DNA of 64,000 nt, from NCBI GenBank assembly GCA_019187195.1, contig JABAQT010000023.1, positions 1-64,000 of the forward strand, read 5' to 3'. Shown here in pieces: positions 8,575-17,178 of this stretch (its first letter is position 1; each line of letters opens with the position of its first letter). The translations under genes and the position numbers were made by a program. The notes under the pieces are model-generated. The model was not told where the DNA came from, did not search any database, and was given only the letters and a program-made list of their open reading frames with translations. This DNA comes from Bryobacteraceae bacterium (GTDB lineage: Bacteria; Acidobacteriota; Terriglobia; Bryobacterales; Bryobacteraceae).

Positions 8575-8913
8575 TCAATCGAGCTTGACCGTCTTCACAT
8601 CGAGGGTGTTGCCCTTCATTTCGCCGGTAACCGTGGCGCGAATATGATCCTTCTTCGACGACGCCTTCAATTCGCCCAGCACCTTCTCGTTGCCGGCCTT
8701 GTCGAACTTCAGAAACGTCCCATCGGCGGTCAATATTCCGTAGCCGCTCGATTCGCATGCGAGCGCGCAGTTCCGGGTGTGCGTATCGGCGGTGGCCGGC
8801 TTGTACTTGGCCGAGCACTTCTGATCTATGAGACTAACGTTGGTCCAAGTCTGCGTTGCCGCCGCCAGCGGCAACATACTGAGCCCCAGGAAAACAGGGA
8901 TAAGCTTGTTCAC
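8575..8913 (-). CDS. small secreted cysteine-containing protein
   Basis: 112 aa from a GTG at 8913, chosen because AGGAG lies 8-9 nt upstream and because it puts a signal peptide (VNKLIPVFLGLSMLPLAAA) first. The mature part has three cysteines in LIDQKCSAKY and NCALACESSGYG, then FLKFDKAGNEK and a basic C-terminal beta region. It resembles small secreted Acidobacteria proteins with a DxxC...H...C...C pattern and a predicted ligand- or metal-binding fold, but I cannot name a family with confidence. A DoxX-like gene lies 30 nt upstream in the same direction, so the two probably form a transcription unit. Confidence 0.65.
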   Translation of the reverse strand: MNKLIPVFLGLSMLPLAAATQTWTNVSLIDQKCSAKYKPATADTHTRNCALACESSGYGILTADGTFLKFDKAGNEKVLGELKASSKKDHIRATVTGEMKGNTLDVKTVKLD

Positions 8914-8943
8914 TTCAAATTCTCCTATTCTCGACAATCGTTA

Positions 8944-9384
8944 CTATGAGCGGTTTTCCGTTTGCGCCGGGCGCGCTTCCAGGCTCTTGCGGTGGAATCC
9001 CGCGCCGAGCAAAGCCAGTGCGACCGCTCCGAGTGAGAGCCCGAGGTCGCGGAGAGCGGTATCGTAAAATCCTTGCGCGGCCAGCAGGTTGATAATGATC
9101 AACCATAACCAGATCGCCACGATCCACCCTCCAATTCGCGGCGCGAACGCCGTGATCAGCCCGGCAACGATCTCCGCCGCTCCGGCGAGCATCATGAAAG
9201 TCCGCGCGGAAACAGGCAAAATGCGCGTGGCTACCGGCGCAAGGTACATGTCCCATTCCGCGAGCTTGTTTGTAAACTGATCAATTCCGGCAATGATGGG
9301 GACAATCGTGAACGCGATTCGCAACACCAGGTATGCCCTCAACACCGGCTTGTCGACGGATTCCAGGCTGGATACACTTGTCAT
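8944..9384 (-). CDS. DoxX-like integral membrane protein
   Basis: 146 aa from the ATG at 9384; an upstream TTG at 9441 would add 19 residues of unlikely sequence. Four hydrophobic helices are visible: LVLRIAFTIVPIIAGI, a segment around MMLAGAAEIVAGLITAF, IGGWIVAIWLWLIIINLLAA and LGLSLGAVALALLGAG. This four-helix layout, with an early Arg and GxxxF, fits the DoxX/DoxD-like superfamily of small redox-linked membrane proteins. The substrate is unknown. The Shine-Dalgarno is weak (GGGG). The neighbouring secreted cysteine-containing protein (8575) fits an envelope redox or stress function, as inference. Confidence 0.65.
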   Translation of the reverse strand: MTSVSSLESVDKPVLRAYLVLRIAFTIVPIIAGIDQFTNKLAEWDMYLAPVATRILPVSARTFMMLAGAAEIVAGLITAFAPRIGGWIVAIWLWLIIINLLAAQGFYDTALRDLGLSLGAVALALLGAGFHRKSLEARPAQTENRS

Positions 9385-9519
9385 ATTTGATACCCCGGAA
9401 GCATTCGCCGGGCATCCGGAAGCGTGTTTACCCGCTTCCAAAATCCGCGGTGTTTACAACTTCCATTGTGTTCAACATAGCCGCGAATAACAATAAATCG
9501 CGCGTCACTGCACGTGGAA

Positions 9520-9550
9520 CAAGCGTCACTGGTTGCCATCGTGACGCTTG
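9520..9550. terminator. 10-bp perfect inverted repeat between minus-strand units
   Basis: CAAGCGTCAC (9520-9529) and GTGACGCTTG (9541-9550) form a perfect 10-bp stem with an 11-nt loop, 17 nt past the stop of the gene at 9567-10445. The following T-run on the minus strand is poor (TTCC). It is a likely transcription end for that gene or an operator ahead of the DoxX unit. Confidence 0.4.
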
Positions 9551-9566
9551 ATCCTGTCCCGGATCA

Positions 9567-10445
9567 CTACGCCGGGCCGGGCATGCCCGTGTAGCCGGGC
9601 ACTCCGGCAAGAGATAAGAAAGACTTGTCGTGTATGAGCAGGGATTCGCAGCCGTCGATCGTGTCGAGTGTTTCGCCGTGCACGACCTCGCCCTGCGCGT
9701 TCTCCGCGGCGAAGCACAAACCGGAGATCGGATCGGTTCCGTGGTTTTCCACCAGCCAGCCCTCGGGGCACGGCGCCAGGTACACCAGTTCCCGCTTTCG
9801 CCACCATCCGGCTACGGCTTCAGCCGTCGTCATCCACGCCGGCCCTTCCTGCCACTCGATGGCGTCTCCTGCTTCCAACCGCGGAACAACCAGACATTCC
9901 GAAGCCCGGAACTCTCCCTGGCCTCCAGCCACGGGGGGACGGAACGGCGGAAAGAACCTTGCGCCGCCGCCTTTCGCGCATTGGAATGGGGCGGGCCAAC
10001 GTTCCAGCCGCACCAGTCCGCCGGCGGCCTGCCGGATGAGCGTCTTCAACAATTCAATCAACGCCCATCCGCTGTCTATCTCCGCGATGTTCCGTACGGC
10101 CATGTCTTCGTTCGCCGGCGGCTCGGGGCCTTCACAAAGCAGTTCCGTGAAGGCCTCGCCGAGCGAGAGCCGGCACCACCAGCAGTTCCCGTTCCTCACG
10201 ATTGTTTCCGGGCCGCAATCGCGAAAGAGCGGCATGAGTCCGGCGGGCAGGTTCCCGATGATCAGCGCGGGCGAGACCCCGGCGAGCGCGGATATCTCGT
10301 CTTCGATCTCCTCGCATGCCACCAGCAACAACGTCGACGCCGCCTCCCTGGCCCACCGGATTCGCCGGTAAGGGATCCGGTCGGCTTGCAGCGCCGCACG
10401 GATTCCGTAACCCTGTTTATCGAGCCCGGCAACCAGGTCGATCAT
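9567..10445 (-). CDS. protein of unknown function paired with an oxidoreductase
   Basis: 292 aa; I do not recognise a family. No signal peptide or membrane segment is evident, so it looks cytoplasmic. The N-terminal third reads like an alpha/beta fold (STLLLVACEEIEDEI, PALIIGNLPAGLMPLF). A middle part follows with paired tryptophans and cysteines (NGNCWWCRLSLGEAF), then a C-terminal beta-rich part (LVYLAPCPEGWLVENHGTDP) and the tail GYTGMPGPA. The stop lies 17 nt from a hairpin. It starts 12 nt after the oxidoreductase stop, so the two are almost certainly co-transcribed and may act on the same sugar-like compound. Confidence 0.6.
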   Translation of the reverse strand: MIDLVAGLDKQGYGIRAALQADRIPYRRIRWAREAASTLLLVACEEIEDEISALAGVSPALIIGNLPAGLMPLFRDCGPETIVRNGNCWWCRLSLGEAFTELLCEGPEPPANEDMAVRNIAEIDSGWALIELLKTLIRQAAGGLVRLERWPAPFQCAKGGGARFFPPFRPPVAGGQGEFRASECLVVPRLEAGDAIEWQEGPAWMTTAEAVAGWWRKRELVYLAPCPEGWLVENHGTDPISGLCFAAENAQGEVVHGETLDTIDGCESLLIHDKSFLSLAGVPGYTGMPGPA

Positions 10446-10457
10446 GCCGGCAGCCTG

Positions 10458-11471
10458 TCAGACGGGGAACGGTCCTCGAGACCGTTCGCGTCCGATATCC
10501 ACCTCGACGGTGGCGTCCTGGCGCATCGAGTGGTACGCCATCTCGACGGCGAAGGCGGTTTCGAGCGCTTCCTCCGCCGTCATCCACAACGGTTGCCGGT
10601 ATTGCACGCAAGCAAGGAAAGCTTTCACCATCCGTTGGTAGGCATCCATTTCATCGAACGGGCCTCCGAACCGGTGCGGTTCCTTTCCATGCCGCTTGAG
10701 CACGCTGCCCTGCCACCCGATTTCGACGGTGCCTTTGCTCCCACAGATGGTCGCGTAGTTGCGCGATCCGGTTTCAGCGCTCCAACTGAGGAAAACCTCC
10801 CCCGTCACCCCGCCCCGCGCCGTCGCCAGCATGAGCACGGAATCCTCGACATCGAGCGGTTGCGCCTGCCGCAAGCGAACGGCGCGCAGCCGTTCAAGCG
10901 GGCCGATGAGGTAGCGAATCAGATCCAACGCATTGCCGCCGTAATCCCTGAGGACGCCGCCTCCGGCTACCTCGGGCAGGCTCCTCCAGGACATCAGCAT
11001 GTTCCGGTAACGCGCGAACTCGATGCGAAAGTTCAGAACCTGTCCGATTTCTCCCGCGGAAACCATGTCGCGGGCCTGTTGCACCGCCGGCAGAAAGCGG
11101 AACTTCGCGGCCGGCGCGAACACCGTTCGCCTGGAATCGGCCAGGTCAAACAGGCGGAAAGCCCCGCTTAATTCAATGGTGAGCGGAATCTCGCATAACA
11201 CGGCAACGCCCTGCCGCAACAAAGACGCCGCCGCCAGGTCATGCGAGCAGGTCGGCGTGCAAAGGCTCACTGCGTCGAGCGATTCCCTCCTTGCCATCTC
11301 GAGAGCTTCGTCGTAGACGGCGAACCCCGCCCGCGACGCTCTCATCCGAATCGCCAGCGATTCATCACAGATCGACGGGAGTCTTACCGCTTGGTCAAGA
11401 CTCCGCCAGGCGCCCAGATGCGCTTCGCCGCAATGGCCCAGGCCTACAATTCCTACTCGAAACTCCCGCAA
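10458..11471 (-). CDS. Gfo/Idh/MocA family NAD(P)-dependent oxidoreductase
   Basis: 337 aa. The N-terminal Rossmann dinucleotide motif GIVGLGHCGEAHLGAW is at residues 7-22. The family signature EKP(hydrophobic) reads CEIPLTIELSGAFR here, with Ile in place of the usual catalytic-region Lys, which may affect catalysis. The C-terminal alpha/beta domain includes VLRDYGGNALDLIRYLIG, the usual GGGxLxDxGxHxxD region with Asn where His is common. The family oxidises or reduces sugars, inositols and related polyols. Two changed active-site positions suggest an unusual substrate or weakened activity. Co-transcribed with the unknown gene downstream. Confidence 0.8.
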   Translation of the reverse strand: MREFRVGIVGLGHCGEAHLGAWRSLDQAVRLPSICDESLAIRMRASRAGFAVYDEALEMARRESLDAVSLCTPTCSHDLAAASLLRQGVAVLCEIPLTIELSGAFRLFDLADSRRTVFAPAAKFRFLPAVQQARDMVSAGEIGQVLNFRIEFARYRNMLMSWRSLPEVAGGGVLRDYGGNALDLIRYLIGPLERLRAVRLRQAQPLDVEDSVLMLATARGGVTGEVFLSWSAETGSRNYATICGSKGTVEIGWQGSVLKRHGKEPHRFGGPFDEMDAYQRMVKAFLACVQYRQPLWMTAEEALETAFAVEMAYHSMRQDATVEVDIGRERSRGPFPV

Positions 11472-11728
11472 ACGATCTCCCCTTTCCGCGGTGTCATTTC
11501 CGATATAAGAAGCCGGAAATTCAACATAACCCTACAGTTCCAGGGAGTAAATTGGACGTAAGTTCCAAAGCGGATAGCTCTTTGGTTCCGGCGGCGGCCT
11601 AGGGGCGAGGCTTTAGCCATGGGTGCGGGCAGGGTACCGGGGTGGGCCACCCTCCTGTTGCTTCCCCATCATCAACTTCGGTAACGTATTACTTCAGCCT
11701 TCTGTAGGAACCACGTAAGTCAACTCCC
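11472..11728. other. 257-bp divergent intergenic region before icd
   Basis: This region separates the divergent oxidoreductase and icd genes. It contains a CCAAAG/CTTTGG hairpin (about 11566-11586), a GC-rich block with GGGTACCGGGGTGGGCCACCC and an AT-rich TTCGGTAACGTATTAC stretch near 11680 that could hold the icd promoter. The GC-rich block looks repeat-like, but I cannot show other copies. Confidence 0.3.
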
Positions 11729-13156
11729 ATGGCAAATACCGCAATCACCGTAGCACGGGGCGACGGCATCGGCCCGGAAATCATGGATGCCACTCTGCAC
11801 ATTTTGAAAGAGGCGGGCGCGCGCATCGACATCGAGGAGATTCAGATCGGCGAGAAGGTCTATCTCGCCGGTCACTCGACGGGCGTCGAGCCCACGGCTT
11901 GGGATTCCATCAAGCGCACTCGAGTCTTCCTCAAAGCTCCCATCACCACTCCCCAGGGCGGAGGCTTCAAGAGCCTCAATGTCACCACCCGCAAGATGTT
12001 CGGCCTCTATGCGAACGTCCGGCCGTGCGTGGCCTACCATCCCTACGTGGAAACGAAGCATCCCGGAATGGACGTGGTCATTGTCCGCGAGAACGAAGAG
12101 GACCTCTACGCGGGCATCGAGCACCGCCAGACCGATCAGGTCATGCAGTGTCTGAAGCTTATCAGCCGCCCGGGTTGCGAGCGGATCGTCCGCTACGCCT
12201 TCGAGTACGCCAAGCGCAACAATCGCAAGAAGGTCACCTGCTTCACGAAGGACAACATCATGAAGCTAACGGACGGCCTGTTCCACAGGGTCTTCGATGA
12301 GATCGCCGCGGAATATCCGTCCATCCAGAACGAGCACTGGATTGTCGATATCGGCGCCGCGAAACTGGCGGATACCCCCGAAGCGTTCGACGTTGTGGTG
12401 ATGCCGAATCTCTATGGGGATATCCTTTCCGACGTCGCCGCCCAGATCGCCGGCTCGGTTGGCCTCGCCGGTTCGGCGAACATCGGCGAAAAGTACGCCA
12501 TGTTCGAGGCGATCCATGGTTCGGCTCCGCGCCGCGCCGGGCAGAACCTTGCCAATCCTTCGGGCCTGCTGCATGGGGCCATCCTCATGCTGGTCCACAT
12601 CAATCAGCCGGATATCGCCGAGCGCGTTCACAACGCATGGCTGAGGACTATTGAAGACGGCGTGCACACCTACGACGTCTACTCGGAGGGCGTGAGCAAA
12701 GAGAAGGTTGGCACCAGGGAGTTCGCCCGCGCCGTTGCCTCCCGTCTTGGCCAGAAGCCCGAAAAGCTGAAGGCTGTCACCTATAGCTCGATGCCGGCCC
12801 AGGACGCCTCGAGCGCCACGCGCACGCGGGTTCCGGCGAAGAAGGATCTCGTCGGCGTCGACGTCTTCATCGATTGGACCGGAGGCACGGCCGACGATCT
12901 TGGCGGCAAGATCGAAGGCTGCTCCACCGATGCACTGAAGCTGAACAACATCGCCGCCCGCGGCGTCAAGGTCTATCCGGGAGGCTTCCCCGATACGCTC
13001 ACCGGGGACAACTGGCGCTGCCGGTTTCTCAGCGAGGGGATCGCCACGCACCAGCAGGTGATCGAACTGCTCGGCAAGCTTGCCGGGGCCGGCTTCGACT
13101 TCATCAAAACAGAGCACCTCTACAACTTCGATTCGCAGCCCGGCTTCACGGCCTGA
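11729..13156 (+). CDS. icd: NADP-dependent isocitrate dehydrogenase, Thermus-type
   Basis: 475 aa. It oxidatively decarboxylates isocitrate to 2-oxoglutarate in the TCA cycle. The isocitrate/isopropylmalate fold is clear: RGDGIGPEIMDA, substrate-binding arginines in NVRPC and REN, VVMPNLYGDILSDVAAQIAGS for metal binding, and the cofactor loop EAIHGSAPRRAGQNLANP. A C-terminal extension of about 120 residues (LVGVDVFIDWTGG to the end) matches the extra domain of the long Thermus-type IDH (about 480-500 aa). Isopropylmalate or homoisocitrate dehydrogenase is less likely because they lack that extension. purE begins 3 nt downstream. Confidence 0.9.
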   Translation: MANTAITVARGDGIGPEIMDATLHILKEAGARIDIEEIQIGEKVYLAGHSTGVEPTAWDSIKRTRVFLKAPITTPQGGGFKSLNVTTRKMFGLYANVRPCVAYHPYVETKHPGMDVVIVRENEEDLYAGIEHRQTDQVMQCLKLISRPGCERIVRYAFEYAKRNNRKKVTCFTKDNIMKLTDGLFHRVFDEIAAEYPSIQNEHWIVDIGAAKLADTPEAFDVVVMPNLYGDILSDVAAQIAGSVGLAGSANIGEKYAMFEAIHGSAPRRAGQNLANPSGLLHGAILMLVHINQPDIAERVHNAWLRTIEDGVHTYDVYSEGVSKEKVGTREFARAVASRLGQKPEKLKAVTYSSMPAQDASSATRTRVPAKKDLVGVDVFIDWTGGTADDLGGKIEGCSTDALKLNNIAARGVKVYPGGFPDTLTGDNWRCRFLSEGIATHQQVIELLGKLAGAGFDFIKTEHLYNFDSQPGFTA

Positions 13157-13159
13157 ACC

Positions 13160-13651
13160 ATGAGCGAAACGGCTCCCCTGGTCGGCGTCATCATGGGCAG
13201 CAAGTCCGATTGGGAAACCATGCGGCACGCCGCTGAAATGCTCGAGCGCTTCGGCGTGCCGCACGAATGCCGTATTGTTTCGGCTCACCGCACGCCGGCT
13301 TGGATGGCGGAATACGCTTCCACCGCGGAATCCCGCGGGCTCGAGGTCATCATCGCGGGGGCCGGAGGCGCCGCCCATCTGCCGGGAATGGTGGCCGCCC
13401 AGACCGTGCTCCCCGTGCTTGGGGTTCCCGTGGAAAGCCATGCTCTGAAGGGCATGGATTCGCTCCTCTCGATTGTCCAGATGCCGGGCGGCATCCCCGT
13501 CGGCGCGCTTGCCATCGGCAAGGCGGGAGCCATCAACGCCGCCCTTCTCGCCATCGCCATCCTGGCCAACCAGCGCCCGGAACTGCGTGCCAGGCTACAC
13601 GACTTCCGGAAGGAACAATCAGCCAAGGTTCGCGCGGACTCGCTCCCATGA
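13160..13651 (+). CDS. purE: N5-carboxyaminoimidazole ribonucleotide mutase
   Basis: 163 aa, standard class I PurE length. It isomerises N5-CAIR to CAIR in de novo purine synthesis. Hallmarks are [13 protein letters not shown] at the N-terminus, SAHRTP (catalytic histidine), [15 protein letters not shown] and [17 protein letters not shown]. The presence of purK right behind it fits class I. It starts 3 nt after icd and its stop overlaps the purK start (ATGA), so the three genes form one unit. Confidence 0.96.
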   Translation: MSETAPLVGVIMGSKSDWETMRHAAEMLERFGVPHECRIVSAHRTPAWMAEYASTAESRGLEVIIAGAGGAAHLPGMVAAQTVLPVLGVPVESHALKGMDSLLSIVQMPGGIPVGALAIGKAGAINAALLAIAILANQRPELRARLHDFRKEQSAKVRADSLP

Positions 13652-14775
13652 ACCCCATCCTTCCCGGGGCCGCCATCGGCGTGCTCGGCAGCGGACAGCT
13701 AGGCCGCATGTTCGCCCTCGCCGCGCGCCGTATGGGTTATCGCGTCCATACGTTCTCGCCCGATAGCGATACGCCAACCGGCCAGATCAGCGACGTTGAG
13801 GTCACGGCGTCATACGACGATCTCGACGCCGTGCGCAGTTTCGCCTCGAAGGTCCAGGTGGTGACTTTCGAGTTTGAAAACGTGCCCGCCGCGACAGCCG
13901 CCGCCGCCGCCGCCGCCGCTCCCGTCCGTCCCGCCGGCAGCATTCTCCACACCACCCAGCATCGTATCCGCGAAAAAACCTTCCTGCTCGATTCCGGCCT
14001 GCCTGTCACGCCGTTCCGTGTCGTGCGCGATAGCGACGAACTGGCAGCCGCCATCAAGGAACTCGGCTGCCCCTGCATTCTCAAGACGGCTGATTTCGGC
14101 TACGACGGCAAGGGGCAGTTTCGTGTCAACAGTCCCCGGGACGCGCCTCTCGCGTGGCGCTCGATCGGCGAGCGCGAGGCCATCCTCGAAGCGTTCGTTC
14201 CCTTTGCCAGGGAGGTCTCGGTAGTCGCGGCCCGCGGTCTCGACGGCGAGTTCATGCACTATGGGGTCATCGAGAACGAGCACCGCGACCACATCCTCGA
14301 CCTGTCCCTCTCGCCCGCGCGCGTGTCCGCCGCCGTCGCCCGGGACGCCATCGAACTGGCCCGCGCCGTCCTCGAGAAACTGTCCACCGTGGGCGTGCTT
14401 TGCGTGGAATTTTTTCTCACCCACGCGAACACGCTGCTCATCAATGAACTGGCGCCCAGGCCGCATAACTCCGGCCACCTCACCGTTGACGCCTGTGTCA
14501 CCAGCCAGTTCGAACAGCAACTGCGGGCCGTGTGCGGCCTCCCGCTGGGCTCTCCCGCCTTCCATTGCCCGGCTGCGATGGCGAACCTGCTGGGCGGCCT
14601 CTGGGAGAAGGGGGCTCCTAGATTCGACCGCGCCGCCGCGCTCCCCAACGTGAAGATTCATCTCTACGGAAAGCCGGAAGCCCGCCGCGGCCGCAAGATG
14701 GGCCACCTCACGGCGCTCGCCTCCACGCTCGAAGATGCCGTCGAGACTGTACTCTCGGCCCGATGCAGCCTGTAG
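13648..14775 (+). CDS. purK: N5-carboxyaminoimidazole ribonucleotide synthase
   Basis: 375 aa from the ATG at 13648, which overlaps the purE stop by 4 nt and opens directly into the ATP-grasp N-domain ([20 protein letters not shown]). PurK uses ATP and bicarbonate to make N5-CAIR from AIR. ATP-grasp elements include [17 protein letters not shown] and [16 protein letters not shown]. An alanine tract (eight Ala from GCC x7 plus GCT) sits in the loop before [16 protein letters not shown]; the usual QDR reads QHR. The frame stays open upstream to 13267, but that part only shadows purE. Confidence 0.95.
   Translation: MNPILPGAAIGVLGSGQLGRMFALAARRMGYRVHTFSPDSDTPTGQISDVEVTASYDDLDAVRSFASKVQVVTFEFENVPAATAAAAAAAAPVRPAGSILHTTQHRIREKTFLLDSGLPVTPFRVVRDSDELAAAIKELGCPCILKTADFGYDGKGQFRVNSPRDAPLAWRSIGEREAILEAFVPFAREVSVVAARGLDGEFMHYGVIENEHRDHILDLSLSPARVSAAVARDAIELARAVLEKLSTVGVLCVEFFLTHANTLLINELAPRPHNSGHLTVDACVTSQFEQQLRAVCGLPLGSPAFHCPAAMANLLGGLWEKGAPRFDRAAALPNVKIHLYGKPEARRGRKMGHLTALASTLEDAVETVLSARCSL
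13897..13920 (+). repeat. GCC trinucleotide repeat in purK
   Basis: Seven GCC units and one GCT encode eight consecutive alanines in a loop of PurK. It is a simple-sequence repeat; copy changes would keep the frame and alter only loop length. Confidence 0.9.
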
Positions 14776-14902
14776 TTTTTTCCTTCCTCGTATCGCTTCA
14801 CAAATCTTTACCTTGCGTTCTTCGATATCCGAAACCGCTGCTTTCCGGCGACCGTCTTTTCGGGTGTGGAGAGATGGAAGGCAAGAGAGAAGGGAGGAAA
14901 AA

Positions 14903-15439
14903 ATGAAGAATAGAGTAGCTCTCGTACTGGCAGCCGGCCTGATTACATTCGCGATGCTTTTGCCCGCGGCCACGAAGAATAGCACCGCCGGGCCGGATCT
15001 TTCCAATAGGGTAAGGCACGAACTGCTGATGCTGCCCTACTACAATGTGTTCGACAATCTGAGCTACCAGGTGAGCGGGGATGTGGTCACGCTCTATGGG
15101 CAGGTGACGCGGCCCGTGCTCAAGTCGGACGCCGGAAACGTCGTGAAGCATATCGCCGGCGTCAGCAAAGTGATAAACGACATCGAGGTTCTGCCGTTGT
15201 CGCCCTTTGACGACAGCATCCGCCTGAGAACGTTTCGCGCCATCTATTCGCAACCCGGACTCGACCGCTACGCGCTCCGCGCGGTGCCCGGCATCCACAT
15301 CATCGTGAAGAACGGCAACGTCACTTTGGAAGGGGTGGTGGCCAACCAGATGGATAAGAACCTGGCAGGCATTCGCGCCAACGGAGTGGCGGGAGTCTTC
15401 TCGGTGACCAATAACCTGCGGGTTTCGGAGATCGGTTGA
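14903..15439 (+). CDS. exported two-BON-domain protein
   Basis: 178 aa from the ATG at 14903, preceded by GGGAGGAAAAA. The N-terminus is a signal peptide (MKNRVALVLAAGLITFAMLLPAAT). Two BON repeats follow: DLSNRVRHELLMLPYYNVFDN to VINDIEVLPLS, and DSIRLRTFRAIYSQ to VTNNLRVSE. Each has the central G-hydrophobic-V-T-L-x-G core (GDVVTLYGQV, GNVTLEGVV). BON domains bind phospholipid or envelope partners in OsmY-like periplasmic proteins; that role is inferred. It lies alone between purK and a strong terminator. Confidence 0.85.
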   Translation: MKNRVALVLAAGLITFAMLLPAATKNSTAGPDLSNRVRHELLMLPYYNVFDNLSYQVSGDVVTLYGQVTRPVLKSDAGNVVKHIAGVSKVINDIEVLPLSPFDDSIRLRTFRAIYSQPGLDRYALRAVPGIHIIVKNGNVTLEGVVANQMDKNLAGIRANGVAGVFSVTNNLRVSEIG

Positions 15440-15499
15440 CCTTCGGGTCATCCCCCGGTTTTCCGGCTGTTCCTCCTCCTGACACGAAGACAGCCAAAT

Positions 15500-15533
15500 G
15501 GAGTGGCCATCCCAGGATGGCCGCTCCTTTCTT
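15500..15533. terminator. strong rho-independent terminator between convergent genes
   Basis: GGAGTGGCCATCC (15500-15512) pairs with GGATGGCCGCTCC (15515-15527), 13 bp with one G-T wobble and a tight loop, followed by TTTCTT. It ends the BON gene and, lying 21 nt past the GAF gene stop, may also serve the minus strand. Confidence 0.85.
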
Positions 15534-15553
15534 GCGCCGGAGGGAACTTGCCG

Positions 15554-16021
15554 CTAACCCGCGATCCTTCGTCCTACTTCCATGAGCAGCGCGATTTCCT
15601 CGGCGGTGAACGTGCGCTCCTCGCGGTTCGCCACGCCAAGCGCGCCGACAGCTTTGTCCGCCGCCATGACCGGCACCACGATAGCCCCCTCCAGACCTGT
15701 TTTGCGCGCCCCGGGCATCACGTCGCCGCTCGCATCGGTCTGCAGGTTGCAGACGTTCACTGGTTGGGCCCGTTGCACCGCGAGTCCGGCCATGCCCTTG
15801 CCGACGGGGATCAATTGCACCACCTCGAGCACGGAATCGGGAATGCCGCGGGCCGCCTTCAGGTGCAGCACCCCGTCCTGCTCGAGCAGGTGGATGGTGC
15901 CGCTCTCGGCCTTCAACCCGGCAATTGTCATATCCAGAACGCGCTGCAAGCCGGCTTGTCCGGCCAGCGCCGCTTCGATCTCGTCAAGGAATGCCATAAG
16001 TGCATCATAGAAGAAATGCAT
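15554..16021 (-). CDS. GAF domain protein
   Basis: 155 aa from the ATG at 16021; ATG at 15997 (147 aa) and TTG at 16093 (179 aa) are alternatives and none has a good Shine-Dalgarno. A single GAF domain fills the protein: LQRVLDMTIAGLKAESGTIHLLEQDG, then the loop VGKGMAGLAVQRAQPVNVCNL, then GAIVVPVMAADKAVGALGVAN and FTAEEIALLMEVGRRIAG. GAF domains bind small ligands such as cyclic nucleotides or chromophores, but no output domain is present. It is transcribed away from the DUF4384/caspase genes with about 217 nt between starts, so a shared control region is possible. Confidence 0.75.
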   Translation of the reverse strand: MHFFYDALMAFLDEIEAALAGQAGLQRVLDMTIAGLKAESGTIHLLEQDGVLHLKAARGIPDSVLEVVQLIPVGKGMAGLAVQRAQPVNVCNLQTDASGDVMPGARKTGLEGAIVVPVMAADKAVGALGVANREERTFTAEEIALLMEVGRRIAG

Positions 16022-16238
16022 CCGCGGGATCGGCGCAATGACGCCACGAAATGCGGCGTGCGAACTTTTGGCGTTCTTTTGCGCCAGTTCCAATGTGAGG
16101 CCTACCCGCCGGTCCGGGCGGTCTCATGATAATGACGGTTTTCTCCGATAGTTTTCACATATATAGTTGAGGGTAGAGGGCTAGATGGACACGCACAGTA
16201 AGATCCGGCCACAAAGCCTCGAGTCAGGAGTTAGAAAT

Positions 16239-17165
16239 ATGAATAGAAAGAAATGGATTCCGGCCGCGCTGCTCGCCTCGGCCGCCTTCGCGGTGGCGCA
16301 AAGCAAGCCGGAACTGACGGCTCGTGAACTGTTCTATGTGCCGGCGGCCGCGGTTTCCTCCGCGGCTCCGAAAAGGACCGCCACCCCTCATAAACCCTCC
16401 ACCAGCGGCAAGGAGGTAGCTTCCACCAAGACCACGCGGCCTCCCGTGATCCGCCACCAGACGCGGCAGGAATCCGAAGCTCCCGTCATGATTATGACCG
16501 CGAGCTACAGCGGTCCTCGCCCCCTGGGACTTCGCTACAGCATTCTCAAGCGGGACAGCGGCGGAGCCTATGAGGAAGTGAACCCGGACGCGAATTTCCA
16601 CTCCGGCGATAAGCTGCGCATCCGTATCGAATCCAACGAGGATGCCTATCTCTACCTGGTGGCGCGCGGCACCAGCGGCAGGTGGGACGTTCTCTTTCCG
16701 CAACGCGCCATTCGCAACGGCGACAACTTCGTCGAGGCCTCACAGCCGCTCATCATCCCCTCGAGCCGGGGCGTGTGGACCCTCGACGAGCGGCGCGGCG
16801 ACGAGAAACTCTTCCTTGTTCTGTCGCGCCAACCGGTGGCCGACGTGGATCGCCTGATCTATGACCTCAATCAGGGCTCGAAGCCCGCCGCTCCGGAAGC
16901 GAAGAAGCCCGCGCCCGCCACTCACGCCGCGCCGGCTTCCGCGGAGCCGAAGCGCACGATGCTCGCCCAGAATATCTCGCCGATCGATGACGCGCTGGTG
17001 GGCCGCCTGCGCAGCCAGATGCTCTCGCGCGATCTCGTGTTCGAGAAGGTGGACGATACCGAGAGCAGCACCGCGCAAAAGAAGGAAGCCGCGCTTTACG
17101 TAGTGGAAAAGAGCGGACGTCCCGATGCGCGGCTGGTGGTCGACATTAAGCTGAGGCACGAATAA
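16239..17165 (+). CDS. exported DUF4384 domain protein (A)
   Basis: 308 aa from the ATG at 16239, which has AGGAG 8 nt upstream and starts a signal peptide (MNRKKWIPAALLASAAFAVA). A Pro/Thr/Lys-rich linker is followed by the DUF4384 beta domain (about 85-185: LRYSILKRDSG, FHSGDKLRIRIESNEDAYLYL, WDVLFPQRAIRNGDNF). Another Ala/Pro linker leads to a C-terminal region without a named domain. DUF4384 proteins have no established biochemical function and often accompany caspase-like or kinase genes. It is the first of three genes, 13 nt before a second DUF4384 gene. Confidence 0.8.
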   Translation: MNRKKWIPAALLASAAFAVAQSKPELTARELFYVPAAAVSSAAPKRTATPHKPSTSGKEVASTKTTRPPVIRHQTRQESEAPVMIMTASYSGPRPLGLRYSILKRDSGGAYEEVNPDANFHSGDKLRIRIESNEDAYLYLVARGTSGRWDVLFPQRAIRNGDNFVEASQPLIIPSSRGVWTLDERRGDEKLFLVLSRQPVADVDRLIYDLNQGSKPAAPEAKKPAPATHAAPASAEPKRTMLAQNISPIDDALVGRLRSQMLSRDLVFEKVDDTESSTAQKKEAALYVVEKSGRPDARLVVDIKLRHE

Positions 17166-17178
17166 GGGAGCACCGGAC

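Noticed and set aside
11600..11660. GC-rich block before icd as a dispersed repeat
   Set aside because: It looks repeat-like, but there is no second copy in the window to support it.
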